Positions 26,533-36,022 of a stretch of DNA of 64,000 nucleotides are shown piece by piece. Where the stretch lies: positions 1 through 64,000 of the forward strand of contig JAJDCP010000131.1 in the NCBI GenBank assembly GCA_029260765.1, read 5' to 3'. The position numbers and the translations under genes are program-made. This DNA is from Planctomycetota bacterium (GTDB lineage: Bacteria; Planctomycetota; J058; JAJDCP01). Below the pieces are notes generated by a model. It was not told the DNA's origin, did not search any database, and was given only the letters and a program-made list of their open reading frames with translations. Positions within the stretch are counted from its first letter, which is position 1; every line of letters starts with the position of its first letter.

Positions 26533-27537
26533 ATGAGGCGCGCCCTGCTCTTGTGCCTGTTGGCACTGGTTTGCGCCGGCTGCGGCGACAGCACACCGCG
26601 GGTCGTGATCTACTGCAGCGTCGACCAGGACTTCGCCGAGGCGGTGCTGGCGCGGTTCGAGGAGCAGACAGGCATCGCCGTAGCGGCGGTCTACGATGTC
26701 GAGGCCGCCAAGACGGTCGGCCTCTACCAACGGTTGTTGGCCGAGCGGGAAGCTCCGCAGGCTGACGTGTTCTGGAATGGCGAGTTCACCCACACGCTGG
26801 CATTGGCGCGCCAGGGACTGCTGCAGCCCTACCGCCCCGCGCACGCCGCAGACCTGCCCAGCCGCTACCTGGCGGCAGACAGCAGCTGGACGGCAGTCTC
26901 GGCCCGGGCGCGGGTCATCGTCTACAACACCGAGCTGTTGACAGCTGAGCAGGCTCCCCAGACTCTCGATGCGCTGCTCGAGCCGCAATGGCAGGGGCGG
27001 CTGTGCATCGCCGATCCGGTCTTCGGCACCACCGCCACCCATCTGGCGGCCCTGTGGGCGCTGCGCGGGCCGGCACGGGCGCAAGAGCTCTGGCAAGGCT
27101 TGCGGCACAACCAGGTGCGCGTGCTGCCGAGCAACGGCGCGGTGCGCGACGCGGTGGCGCGGGGGGATGTGCCTGTCGGTCTGACCGACACCGACGATGT
27201 GTTCGTGGGACTGGCCGACGGCAAGCCGCTCGGCTGGGTCTATCCCGATGCTGACGGCGAAGGAACCCTGATCGTGCCCGGCACTGTGGCGCTGCTGCGC
27301 GCAAGCCCTCAACCCGAGTTGGGCCGCAAGCTGGTCGATTTCCTCTGCTCGGCGGAGACCGAACGTCTGTTGGCGACCCTGCGCGCAAACCAGATGCCCC
27401 TGCGCCCCGAGGTCGAGGTGCCTGCGCCGGCGGTGCCGCTCACCTCGATACGCGCCTACGAGCTGCGTCTGGAGCAGATCGCCGCGTGCCTGGATTCCAG
27501 CGCAGTCTGGCTGCGCAGCCGCCGGGGTCTCGAGTGA
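26533..27537 (+). CDS. ABC importer substrate-binding lipoprotein (Fe(III)/thiamine class)
   Basis: 334 residues with a lipoprotein signal ending in LVCAGC (Cys17). The mature part is a type II periplasmic-binding-protein fold of the FbpA/ThiB/polyamine class: VVIYCSVDQDFAEAVL at strand 1, DVFWNGEF, and VIVYNTELL. The ligand cannot be assigned firmly; iron-binding members use Tyr residues and several are present. It is followed by the permease (10-base gap) and the ATPase genes, completing an importer. It is translated from an ATG 3 bases after the ACBP stop. Confidence 0.85.
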   Translation: MRRALLLCLLALVCAGCGDSTPRVVIYCSVDQDFAEAVLARFEEQTGIAVAAVYDVEAAKTVGLYQRLLAEREAPQADVFWNGEFTHTLALARQGLLQPYRPAHAADLPSRYLAADSSWTAVSARARVIVYNTELLTAEQAPQTLDALLEPQWQGRLCIADPVFGTTATHLAALWALRGPARAQELWQGLRHNQVRVLPSNGAVRDAVARGDVPVGLTDTDDVFVGLADGKPLGWVYPDADGEGTLIVPGTVALLRASPQPELGRKLVDFLCSAETERLLATLRANQMPLRPEVEVPAPAVPLTSIRAYELRLEQIAACLDSSAVWLRSRRGLE

Positions 27538-27547
27538 GGCGCGGCAC

Positions 27548-29074
27548 GTGGCGCCAGACCTGAACAGCCGCCACCCCGGCTGGCTGTGCCTGCCCGGCCT
27601 GTTGCTTGTGGGGCTGCCCCTGCTCGGGCTGCTGTGGGCGCTCGCAGGTGCAGATTGGTCGAGCGTCGGCCAGGAGCCCTTCGCCTGGGGGACCCTGCTC
27701 ACTCTGCTGGAGGTGCTGGCCTGGAGCCTGGGCTGGGCGCTGCTGCCGGGGCTCGCCGTCGGCTTGAGCCTGACGGTTCCCCGCAGTCCTCCAAGCCCCG
27801 GCCGTTTGCTCTGGCTGGCTCTGCCCCTGGCGGTTCCCGCGTATCTCTACGGCAGCGCCTGGCAGGATCTGCTGGCGCTGGCGGCCAGAGCTCTGGGGAG
27901 CCGACCGCCCGAGAGCGGTGCCTGGTTGGCAGGGCTGGCGATGGCCAGCGCCCGCTGGCCGCTTCTGGCTGCCTGCACGGCAGCCTGTGTCGCCCAGCAA
28001 CGGCGTGAGCCCGTGGAGGCGGCGCTGCTGGTCGGTGGTCCGTGGTGCGCCCGGCGTATGCTCGTGCGCCTGACGCGGCGTGGCTGGCTGACCGGCGTGC
28101 TGGTCTTTGTGTTGGTCTGTAGCGCCGACCACTTCACCCCCGAGCTCTGCGGCCTGCGCACTCCCGCCCTGGTCTTCTTCGAGGCGATGCAGCGCTACGC
28201 CGATCCGCTCCGAGCCCTGAAAGCGGCGCTGCCACTGCTGCTGGGTCTGGCTGTGCTGGCCTGGTTGCTCGGCCGCAGCGCGGCACGGCATCCCCTGGCC
28301 GCGGGGCTGGGAGCGGCACGTGGGGCGGCCGCCCAGCGCGGCGGCTGGCTACCGTTGCTGCTGGCTGTCGCGCTGAGCACAGCCCCGGTCTTGGGGTTGC
28401 TCGTGTACCGCGCCGGAAGTTTCGATGAGCTGTTGATGGTCTTCTGGAAACCGCTGCGCAACGGCGTCGCGCTGGCAGGTGGGTGTGCCGTGCTGGCCTG
28501 CGGCGGCGCCTGCCTGAGCGTTTTGGCGGGGGCAAGCCCCGGTCTCGGCCAGAGGCTGGACCGCTGGCTGGGACGCGCCGCGCTGCTCGCCTTCGTCCTG
28601 CCCGGTTCCCTGCTGGCTGTCGGTAGCCTGCGGGTCGGCGGTCCTTCAGGCCTGCTGCCGCTATACCGCAGCCCCTTGCTGCTGATCCTCAGCCTGAGCG
28701 CCGGTCAGCTCTGGCTGGCCCGCGAGCTGCTTCGGGCAGGACTGGCTGGCATCCCCCGCAGCCAGCTGGAAGCGGCCCGGCTCGCGGGTGCCGGCTGGCT
28801 GCGCATCGGAACCCGTCTGCTCCTGCCCGCCCTCTTGCCCTGGCTGGCTGCCTCGGCCCTGCTGATCGCCTGGTTCTGTTTCTTCGACGTCAGCCAGGCA
28901 CCTCTACTGCAACCGCCCGGCTGGCAGCCGTTCGCTGTCAATCTCGGAAACAAGCTGCACTACGGCACCGAAGAGCTGACGGCCGCGGGTGCCCTGCTCG
29001 GTGTCGGCCTTGATCTGTCGTTGTTGCTGCTGCTAACATGGCTGTTCGGCGGCCGAAGGCGGAAAAGCGCGTGA
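27548..29074 (+). CDS. ABC importer permease (two fused permease domains)
   Basis: GTG 27548 follows the preceding stop by 10 bases; 508 residues. About twelve hydrophobic helices are visible, arranged as two permease halves of about 250 residues, as in FbpB and ThiP. The second half carries an EAA-like loop (LAGIPRSQLEAARLAGAG), which docks to the ATPase; the first half has a weaker version near VEAALLVGGP. The stop overlaps the start of the ATPase gene (ATGA, 29072-29076), so the two are translationally coupled. The sequence is Leu-rich and GC-rich throughout. Confidence 0.85.
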   Translation: MAPDLNSRHPGWLCLPGLLLVGLPLLGLLWALAGADWSSVGQEPFAWGTLLTLLEVLAWSLGWALLPGLAVGLSLTVPRSPPSPGRLLWLALPLAVPAYLYGSAWQDLLALAARALGSRPPESGAWLAGLAMASARWPLLAACTAACVAQQRREPVEAALLVGGPWCARRMLVRLTRRGWLTGVLVFVLVCSADHFTPELCGLRTPALVFFEAMQRYADPLRALKAALPLLLGLAVLAWLLGRSAARHPLAAGLGAARGAAAQRGGWLPLLLAVALSTAPVLGLLVYRAGSFDELLMVFWKPLRNGVALAGGCAVLACGGACLSVLAGASPGLGQRLDRWLGRAALLAFVLPGSLLAVGSLRVGGPSGLLPLYRSPLLLILSLSAGQLWLARELLRAGLAGIPRSQLEAARLAGAGWLRIGTRLLLPALLPWLAASALLIAWFCFFDVSQAPLLQPPGWQPFAVNLGNKLHYGTEELTAAGALLGVGLDLSLLLLLTWLFGGRRRKSA

Positions 29075-30078
29075 TGGAAGTGCTTTTGGAACTGCAGGAC
29101 GTCGGCGTCGAGCTCGACGGGCGCACGGTGCTGCGCGCCCTCTGCGGCTCTGTCCACGGCGGAACGCTGCTCGCCATACTCGGTCCCTCCGGGGCCGGCA
29201 AGACGACCCTGCTGCGCGCGATCGCTGGCCTCGAGCCGCTCCAACGGGGCCGGATCTTGCTGGCCGGGCGACCCGCCCCGCCCCCCGGCCAGCGTGGCGT
29301 CGGCTTCCTCTTCCAAGACCTGGCCCTCTGGCCGCACATGACGATCGAGGCACAGCTGCGCTTCGTCCTGCGTAGCCGCAACCAACCAGCGAGCGGCTGG
29401 CCTGCGGCGATCGACAAGGCGCTGGCGCGCAGCCGGGCCCAGGCTTTGCGCGCGCGTCTGCCCGGTCAGCTGTCCGCGGGCGAGGCGCAACGAGCCGCGC
29501 TCGCGCGCGCCTGGGTGGACGAGCCTCGCCTGCTGCTGCTCGATGAGCCGTTCTCCCACCTCGATCCGCTGCTGCGCGATGAGATCTTTGCCGAGCTGGC
29601 CGACTACGCCAGCCAGACCGCTGCGGCCGTGCTGTCGGTTTCCCACCTGGCCGACGAAGCCCTGGCGCGGGCGCAGCGGGTGTGGGTGCTCGACGCAGGC
29701 GAGCTGGTGGCCGACGGCAGCCCCGAAGAGCTCTGGCAGGGCTGCGCCCACCCGCGCGCCGCGCGCTTGCTCGGCCCGTGCAGTTTTGTGGCCGGCGAAA
29801 TCAAAGACGGCACCTTCCACAGTTGCCTGGGGGACTTCCCCCTCCCCAGCGAGGCATCCTCGAGCCCCTTGCGGCTTCTGCTCCGTCCCGACAGCCTGGT
29901 CGCCCAGATGGATGGCCCCATCGAGGCCGAGGTGGTCGGACAAGTGCTGCGCGGCGGCAGCTTGCTCGAGCGGGTGCGCGTCGGTGCGCAGGAAGTTCCG
30001 CTGCGGCTCGGAAAGCCCCGCGGCGCGGTGCGGCTTGCCTGGCGGGTTCCTCCCCTGCTGACTCGTTGGGAGGGCTGA
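29074..30078 (+). CDS. ABC importer ATPase (Fe(III)/thiamine class)
   Basis: ATG 29074 overlaps the permease stop and begins MEVLLELQDV; an in-frame ATG at 29038 would add 12 residues. From 29074 the protein has 334 residues. Motifs: Walker A GPSGAGKTT, Q loop FLFQDLALW, signature LSAGEAQRAALARA, Walker B LLLLDEPF, D loop SHLD, H loop SVSH. The ~80-residue C-terminal region (LRLLLRPDSL ... VRLAWR) is a TOBE-like domain, usual in this subfamily. It powers uptake by the permease encoded just upstream. The NHL-repeat gene starts 2 bases after its stop. Confidence 0.88.
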   Translation: MEVLLELQDVGVELDGRTVLRALCGSVHGGTLLAILGPSGAGKTTLLRAIAGLEPLQRGRILLAGRPAPPPGQRGVGFLFQDLALWPHMTIEAQLRFVLRSRNQPASGWPAAIDKALARSRAQALRARLPGQLSAGEAQRAALARAWVDEPRLLLLDEPFSHLDPLLRDEIFAELADYASQTAAAVLSVSHLADEALARAQRVWVLDAGELVADGSPEELWQGCAHPRAARLLGPCSFVAGEIKDGTFHSCLGDFPLPSEASSSPLRLLLRPDSLVAQMDGPIEAEVVGQVLRGGSLLERVRVGAQEVPLRLGKPRGAVRLAWRVPPLLTRWEG

Positions 30079-30079
30079 G

Positions 30080-31111
30080 ATGCGGAATCTGTTGGCCGCG
30101 CTGTTGCTGCTCGGCTTCGGGCTCTGCCTGAGCTTCCTCGACTTCGAGCCTGCGGAAGTCGAGAGCGCCGCTCCTGCAGACACGGCCCGCATCGAGGTAC
30201 TGCGTATCTTTGGCAACGCCGGCCCGGCCGCTGCACGCTTGGCCCTGCCCCGGGCTGCAGTGTTCGAGCCGCTCCAACAACGTCTGTACGTGGTCGACAA
30301 GTCCAGCCGCATCGTCTGGTTCTCCCCGCAAGGACAGCTGCTGGGGAAGATCCAGCTCGAACGCACAGACCGCGGCTTTCCGGTCGCGCTCGACGTCGAC
30401 GAGCAAGGCAATCTGTGGGTGGCAGACACACACAACTTCCGCGTGCTCAAGTACTCTCCCGACGGCCTGTTGCTGCAGAGCTTCGGCAGCGAGGGCGATG
30501 CTCCCGGGCAGTTCGGCTTCGTCTCCGGCATCGCGGTCGGTGCCGATTTCCTGGTCGTTTGCGACTACCGCACCAACGAGCTGTGCCGCGTGCAGGTGTT
30601 GAGCAGAACCGGAGAATGCCGCACAGAGTTCGGCACCTACGGACGCGGGCCAGGCCAGTTCCGGCGGCCCGTCGGCGTTGCTCTGACGCCCGAGAACGAC
30701 ATACTGATAGCTTCTGGCTTGACCCATCGCGTACAGAAGTTCAGTCTGGGCGGGGACTATCTCGGAGAAATCGGAGAGGCCGGGAAGGGACCAGGGCAGA
30801 TGATGTACCCTCAAGACGTCGAATGCCTGCCCGACGGGCGTTTCCTCGTCACCGAGTACGGGAACAACCGGGTGCAGCTGTTCGACGCCGATGGGCGATT
30901 CCTGCGGCGTTTCGGCTATCCAGGCAGTGAGGCCGCCGGAGCGCTGCTCAGCCCGTGGGGCACGGCTGTTGATAGCGAAGGACACGCGTACGTGGTCGAC
31001 TACCGCAACCAGCGCATCCAGGTCGTAGCCGGCCTGCTGGCGTCGGCAATTGCCGCAGGTCCGGGCTGGCAGCGCAGGGAGGGGGACGGTGTTTCAGATC
31101 ACGTTCGGTGA
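30080..31111 (+). CDS. NHL-repeat beta-propeller protein, membrane-anchored or secreted
   Basis: ATG 30080 lies 8 bases after GGGAGGG at the end of the ATPase gene; 343 residues. Residues 2-22 are a signal anchor. Residues ~45-325 contain about six NHL blades with the pattern GxFxxPxGVAxxPDG...VxDxxNxRVQxF (for example VGVALTPENDILIASG and VTEYGNNRVQLFDADG). Such propellers usually mediate protein or ligand binding outside the cytoplasm. The last ~20 codons overlap the start of the next gene (31089) in another frame. It may belong to either the ABC operon or the MoxR operon, since no gap separates them. Confidence 0.85.
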   Translation: MRNLLAALLLLGFGLCLSFLDFEPAEVESAAPADTARIEVLRIFGNAGPAAARLALPRAAVFEPLQQRLYVVDKSSRIVWFSPQGQLLGKIQLERTDRGFPVALDVDEQGNLWVADTHNFRVLKYSPDGLLLQSFGSEGDAPGQFGFVSGIAVGADFLVVCDYRTNELCRVQVLSRTGECRTEFGTYGRGPGQFRRPVGVALTPENDILIASGLTHRVQKFSLGGDYLGEIGEAGKGPGQMMYPQDVECLPDGRFLVTEYGNNRVQLFDADGRFLRRFGYPGSEAAGALLSPWGTAVDSEGHAYVVDYRNQRIQVVAGLLASAIAAGPGWQRREGDGVSDHVR

Positions 31112-34037
31112 CGAGCGGTACCTCCTGGTCTTGCTGGTCCTTCCCGTACTCATCTTGATGGCGCGGCGTTCGCTTTCAGACCTCTCGTCGTGGCGGATGC
31201 GCACAGCCGTAGGCATGCGCTGCCTGGTAGTGACGCTGCTGGTGCTCGCCCTGGCAGAGACCAAGCGCTTCGAGATCGATGAGAATTTCCACATCGCGAT
31301 CGTGGCCGACCGTTCGCTGAGTCTGCCGCCGAAGTTCGAGAAAGACCAGCTCGACTTCGCTGTCGCGGTGGCCGGTGAGATGGATCCGATCACCGACAAG
31401 GGTCAGCTGGTCGTGTTCGGCGAAGAGGCGCTGATCGAGAGCCGCCTGAACCCGCAGACCGACAAGATCCGCATCACCAGCGTGCTCGACCGCAACTTCA
31501 CCAACCTCGAGAAGGCCATCCGGCTGGCGGTCGCCTCGTTTCCACGCGGCCCCAAGCGCCGCATCGTAGTGATCTCCGACGGCAACGAGAACATCGGCGA
31601 TGCCGTGGCCGCGGCCAAATATGCGCTCTCACGCGGCGTGCGGGTCGATGTGCTGCCGGTCTCGTACCGCAAAGAAGGGGATGCGCTGGTCGACAAGATC
31701 ATCCTGCCCCCGAAGATCCGTACGGGCGAGCCCTTTCCCGTGCGCGTGGTGGTCGAGACCGAGACGGAACGGCGCGCAGAGATCGTGCTGCGGCAGGGTG
31801 AGCTGACCATCGGCCGGGCCGATACGCTGCTCACCCCCGGCAGGCACCTGCTCGAGTTTGAGCACACCGCCGATTTGCGGGGCTTCCAACGCTTCGAGGC
31901 CGAGATCAACACGCCCGACCGCGATCCGATCATCGACAACAACCGGGCCTTCACCTACAAGACCATCGAGGGCAAGTCATCAATCCTGTACGTGTACGCC
32001 GGCCAGTACAACGATGGCTTCCTGCCCGACGCCCTGCTCGAAGCCGAGATCGTGGTCGATGAGCACTCCGCCGACTACTTCCCCTTGTATGCCGCCGAGC
32101 TGCAGATCTACGACTCGATCATCTTCGACAATGTGCCCGCCGAAGCCTTGAACGACGACCAGATGGCGGCCGTTGAATACGCGGTGGCCGAGTATGGCGT
32201 CGGCCTGATCATGGTCGGCGGCGACCAGAGCTTCGCGGCGGGGGGCTGGCAGAACACCGATGTCGAGAAGGCGCTGCCGGTCAACTGCGAGCTCAAGCAG
32301 AAGCGCGTGATTCCCAACGGCGCGCTGGCGATGATCATGCACACCTGCGAGTTCGCCGACGGCAACACCTGGATGAAGAAGATCGCTGCGGCTGCCCTCA
32401 AGGTGCTCAGCTCGCGCGACTACGTCGGACTGCTCTACTACGCGCCGATGCTGGGGGACAAGTGGGGCTTCCGCATGCAGCTCGCCGAAGACAAGCAGGC
32501 ACTGATCAACGAGATCCGGGACATGGAACCGGGCGACATGCCCGAGTTCGATCCGACCCTCAAGCTGGCCATCCAAGGCTTGACGCCGCTGAACGCAGCC
32601 GTCAAACACGTGATGATCATCTCCGACGGCGACCCGCCCCCCCCCGATCCTCAGCTGATCGCAGACTGCAAGCTGAACAAGATCAGCATCTCGACCATCT
32701 GCATCAACCCGCACGGGGGCCAGAACGGCTCGGAAGTGCGGCTGATGAAGAGCCTCGCCAACCAGACCGGCGGCAAGTTCTACTTCGTCTCGAATCCCAA
32801 CACCCTGCCACAGATCTTCACCAAAGAAGCCAAGCGGGTGCAGTCGAAGCTGATCGTTGAAGGCGACCTGGCTGTAGGCCAACTCGCGGCGACGGAGCCC
32901 TTGCGCGGACTTTCGATCTTCCCCAATCTCTACGGCTACGTGATGACCGAAGCCAAGGACGCCGCAGAGGTGCCCCTGGTGATCGGCCCCGAAAAGGATG
33001 TGCTGCTGGCCCACTGGCGCTACGGCGCAGGCAAGTCGGCCGCCTTCACCTCCGATGCGACGGCCAGCTGGGCGCAGAATTGGCTCGGTTGGTCCGGGGG
33101 GCTGTACAACCAGTTCTGGGCGCAGTTGGTGCGCTGGGTGGCCAAAGAGATCACCGAGTCCGCCCTGCAGGTGACCACCCGGATGAACGGACGCACGGCA
33201 CACATCGTCGTCGATGCTGTCGAAGGTGGCGAGTTTCGTGACGACCTGACGCTGGGCGCCAAGGTGCTGACGCCCGATGGCGAGCGCAGGCTGCTCACCT
33301 TCACCCAGACGGCGCCCGGCCGCTACGAGACCAGTCTCGATTCGGATGAGATCGGCTCCCACGAGCTGAGCGTGCTCGCTGTCAGCGACGACGGCGAAGA
33401 GCTGAAAGCCTTCACCGGCGTGGTGTTCTCGTATTCCGACGAGTACCGCGTGCTCGAGGGCGCTCTACCGGCTGAGGGCGACACGCCGGCGTCGCAGGGC
33501 TGGACCACGTTGATGCAGATCCGCGAAGCGGGGGGCGGCGACGTCTTGGACTGGGCCGACTTCGAGAAGTCGCTCAAGCGCGATGACCTCGACGCCGGCC
33601 GCTCGTACATCGATCTCTGGCCCTGGCTGTTGGGGCTCGCCCTGTTCCTGGTGCCCATCGATGTCGGCGTACGCCGCATCGCCATCGACTGGGCGATCGT
33701 CAGAGCGCGCATTCAGGCATGGCTCGCCAACTTCCGCGGACGTGAGAAGGCCGCGGCCGCCGCCGCCACGCTCAGCGCCCTGCGGGACAAGCGCACCGAG
33801 GTGCAGTCGGAGACGCGCAAGAAGTTCGAGTCCAAGCGGCCTGGTTCGGGGCGCGCGCTGATTCCGGGCTTCAAGGGCCGGGCAGCCCGGCCCGGCACGA
33901 TTCCCGAGGCCGAACGCAAGCTGGCCGACCGCAAGAAGGCACCCACGCCGCAGCCACAAGCCGGGGCCTTCACCAGCCGTCTGCTCGAGGCCAAGCGGCG
34001 AGCGCGCAAGCGCATGGAAGAAGACGAACGTAGGTAG
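31089..34037 (+). CDS. Large vWA / glutamine-amidotransferase-like membrane protein
   Basis: GTG 31089 follows AGGGAGGGGGA and gives 982 residues; it overlaps the NHL gene by 23 bases. Residues ~10-60 contain two membrane spans. A vWA domain follows with an intact DxSxS site (Asp74 in ADRSLSLP) and IVVISDGNENIG. Residues ~290-400 look like a class I glutamine-amidotransferase fold (YAGQYNDGFLPDALLE ... IMVGGDQSFAAGGW) without an obvious catalytic Cys. A second vWA-like domain (~410-590) has lost the metal site (MIMHTC). A membrane span near 840 and a basic tail complete it. Proteins of this shape regularly accompany MoxR and BatA-like genes and are thought to act in envelope assembly or metal-ion chelatase-like complexes. 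Confidence 0.8.
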   Translation: MFQITFGDERYLLVLLVLPVLILMARRSLSDLSSWRMRTAVGMRCLVVTLLVLALAETKRFEIDENFHIAIVADRSLSLPPKFEKDQLDFAVAVAGEMDPITDKGQLVVFGEEALIESRLNPQTDKIRITSVLDRNFTNLEKAIRLAVASFPRGPKRRIVVISDGNENIGDAVAAAKYALSRGVRVDVLPVSYRKEGDALVDKIILPPKIRTGEPFPVRVVVETETERRAEIVLRQGELTIGRADTLLTPGRHLLEFEHTADLRGFQRFEAEINTPDRDPIIDNNRAFTYKTIEGKSSILYVYAGQYNDGFLPDALLEAEIVVDEHSADYFPLYAAELQIYDSIIFDNVPAEALNDDQMAAVEYAVAEYGVGLIMVGGDQSFAAGGWQNTDVEKALPVNCELKQKRVIPNGALAMIMHTCEFADGNTWMKKIAAAALKVLSSRDYVGLLYYAPMLGDKWGFRMQLAEDKQALINEIRDMEPGDMPEFDPTLKLAIQGLTPLNAAVKHVMIISDGDPPPPDPQLIADCKLNKISISTICINPHGGQNGSEVRLMKSLANQTGGKFYFVSNPNTLPQIFTKEAKRVQSKLIVEGDLAVGQLAATEPLRGLSIFPNLYGYVMTEAKDAAEVPLVIGPEKDVLLAHWRYGAGKSAAFTSDATASWAQNWLGWSGGLYNQFWAQLVRWVAKEITESALQVTTRMNGRTAHIVVDAVEGGEFRDDLTLGAKVLTPDGERRLLTFTQTAPGRYETSLDSDEIGSHELSVLAVSDDGEELKAFTGVVFSYSDEYRVLEGALPAEGDTPASQGWTTLMQIREAGGGDVLDWADFEKSLKRDDLDAGRSYIDLWPWLLGLALFLVPIDVGVRRIAIDWAIVRARIQAWLANFRGREKAAAAAATLSALRDKRTEVQSETRKKFESKRPGSGRALIPGFKGRAARPGTIPEAERKLADRKKAPTPQPQAGAFTSRLLEAKRRARKRMEEDERR

Positions 34038-34044
34038 CACAGCA

Positions 34045-34066
34045 GACCAGGCCTGCGAGCCTGGTC
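34045..34066 (+). promoter_or_regulatory. Perfect 8-bp hairpin between vWA and MoxR genes
   Basis: GACCAGGC (34045-34052) and GCCTGGTC (34059-34066) flank a 6-base loop in the 69-base gap. No T tract follows, so it is not a standard terminator; it could stabilise or process the operon mRNA. Confidence 0.4.
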
Positions 34067-34106
34067 CAGAGATACCCCCCCCGAGGATTGGACAGGAGAC
34101 CCACGC

Positions 34107-35120
34107 ATGGCAGACCTCAACACCCAGGAACTGCGCCAGAAAGCTGCAGGCTTCCGGGCCGTGTTCGACAAGTTGGTGGCAGAGACCGGCAAGGTCATCG
34201 TCGGGCAGTCTGAGCTGGTCCACGGAGTCCTTGCGACGCTGTTCTGTGGCGGCAACTGTCTGCTCGAAGGGGTTCCTGGACTGGGCAAGACGTTGTTGAT
34301 CCGCACGCTCTCCCAAGTGTTGCATCTCGACTTCAGCCGCATCCAGTTCACACCTGATCTGATGCCGGCAGACGTGATGGGCACCGACATCGTGGTCGAC
34401 ACCGCGCAAGGCCGGCAGTTCAAGTTCGAGAAGGGGCCGATCTTCGCGCAGATCGTGCTCGCCGACGAGATCAACCGTGCGACCCCGAAGACACAGTCCG
34501 CCCTGCTCGAGGCAATGCAGGAGGGGTCGGTGACCGTGCGTGGCCACACCTACATGATGGAACAGCCCTTCTTCGTGATGGCCACCCAGAACCCCCTCGA
34601 ACAGGAAGGCACCTACCCGCTGCCGGAAGCACAGCTCGACCGCTTCTTGTTCAAGTTCCATGTGCGCTTCCCCAACCGCAAAGAGCTGGCTGAGATCTTC
34701 TCGCGCACCACGGGTGCCAAGCAGGTGCAGCCCGAGAAGGTGATGGACGGCCGCGAGATCCTGACGTGGCGGGAGCTGATCCGGCAGATCCATGTCGCGC
34801 CGCACGTCGAGGACTATGTCGTGCGCCTGATCCTGGCCACCCATCCGGACAGTGAGCTGGCGACCCCGATCACCAAGCAGTATGTGCGCTACGGCGCCAG
34901 CCCACGTGGCGGCCAGTCGTTGATTCTGGGCGCGAAGTTCCGGGCGTTGCTGGCCGGCCGTTGGAACGTCAGCTACGACGACGTGAAACACGTGGCCTGT
35001 GACTCGCTGCGCCACCGGGTGCTGCGCAACTTCGAGGGGGAGGCCGAGGGCATCCAGTCCGACACGATCGTCAAGAAGATCCTCGAGCTGGTGCCGACCA
35101 AGGCCGAGGTTAGCGTCTGA
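34107..35120 (+). CDS. MoxR-family AAA+ ATPase
   Basis: ATG 34107 follows CAGGAGA; 337 residues, the usual family length. Walker A is EGVPGLGKT (~53-61), Walker B is LADEINRA, sensor 1 is ATQNPLEQEGTYPL, and the arginine-finger region LPEAQLDRFLF follows. MoxR ATPases act as chaperone-like machines that activate vWA-domain partners; here three vWA-type partners are encoded around it. The TGA overlaps the start of the DUF58 gene by 1 base, indicating coupled translation. Confidence 0.93.
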   Translation: MADLNTQELRQKAAGFRAVFDKLVAETGKVIVGQSELVHGVLATLFCGGNCLLEGVPGLGKTLLIRTLSQVLHLDFSRIQFTPDLMPADVMGTDIVVDTAQGRQFKFEKGPIFAQIVLADEINRATPKTQSALLEAMQEGSVTVRGHTYMMEQPFFVMATQNPLEQEGTYPLPEAQLDRFLFKFHVRFPNRKELAEIFSRTTGAKQVQPEKVMDGREILTWRELIRQIHVAPHVEDYVVRLILATHPDSELATPITKQYVRYGASPRGGQSLILGAKFRALLAGRWNVSYDDVKHVACDSLRHRVLRNFEGEAEGIQSDTIVKKILELVPTKAEVSV

Positions 35121-36022
35121 TGGCCTACGATGCCGGGCTGACTCCCAAAGATCTGATCGAGCCTCGCCTGATGGGGCGGCTCGAACAGCTCGACATCGTG
35201 GCCCGCAAGGTCCTCGTCAGTCGCCAGAAAGGCGAGCGGCGTTCGAAACGGCGGGGCAACTCGGTCGAGTTCGATGACTACCGGCCCTACGTGATGGGCG
35301 ACGACATCCGGCATCTCGACTGGAACGTCTACGGGCGCTTGGAGAAGCTGTTCATCAAGCTGTTCCGCGAGGAAGAGGACATCTACGTCCATATCCTGGT
35401 CGACGCCAGCGCCTCGATGGACCACGGCAGCCCCTGCAAGTTCGACTACGCCCGCAAGTTGGCAGCCGCGGTCGCCTACACGGCGCTGATGAAGAACCAT
35501 CGCACCGCCGTCGGCAGCTTCTCGAGCAACCTCGATTCGGTCACCCGGCCGCAGCGCGGGCGCCACAAACTGTTGCGTCTGCTGACCTCGCTGTGCGAGA
35601 TGAAGCCTGAGGGCACGACCAACCTGATGGAGGCCTGCAAGACCTTCTACATCGGGCAAAAGGCCAAGGGAGTCGTGATCGTCATCTCCGACTTCTTCGA
35701 CCGCTCGGGGTTCGAGGGGGCGCTCAAGTACTTCCTGGGCCAGAAGCTCGAAGTCTGCCTGCTGCAGGTGCTCAGCGAGGATGAGGTCGAGCCACCCTTC
35801 GCGGGTGACCTCAAGCTGCGCGACGCCGAGGACGGCGACGACACCGACATGACCGTCAGCGCTCCGCTGCTGAAGGCCTACCGCAAGAATCTGGGCTCAT
35901 TTTTGGAAGAGCTGCGCAGCTATTGCGTCAAACGGGGGTTGAAATACCTGTTCGCGACCACCGCCACGCCACTCGAAGACGTGCTGCTCCACTACATGCG
36001 GCGCGAAGGAGTGCTGCAGTGA
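35120..36022 (+). CDS. DUF58-family vWA protein
   Basis: 300 residues with no membrane span. The N-terminal DUF58 signature is clear: EFDDYRPYVMGDDIRHLDWN with the preceding basic segment RRGNS. The vWA fold follows with an intact DxSxS site (Asp95 in VDASASMDHG) and VVIVISDFFDR. It is the cytosolic client of MoxR in many operons. It overlaps MoxR by 1 base and the next gene by 4 bases (GTGA), so the block is one transcription and translation unit. Confidence 0.9.
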   Translation: MAYDAGLTPKDLIEPRLMGRLEQLDIVARKVLVSRQKGERRSKRRGNSVEFDDYRPYVMGDDIRHLDWNVYGRLEKLFIKLFREEEDIYVHILVDASASMDHGSPCKFDYARKLAAAVAYTALMKNHRTAVGSFSSNLDSVTRPQRGRHKLLRLLTSLCEMKPEGTTNLMEACKTFYIGQKAKGVVIVISDFFDRSGFEGALKYFLGQKLEVCLLQVLSEDEVEPPFAGDLKLRDAEDGDDTDMTVSAPLLKAYRKNLGSFLEELRSYCVKRGLKYLFATTATPLEDVLLHYMRREGVLQ

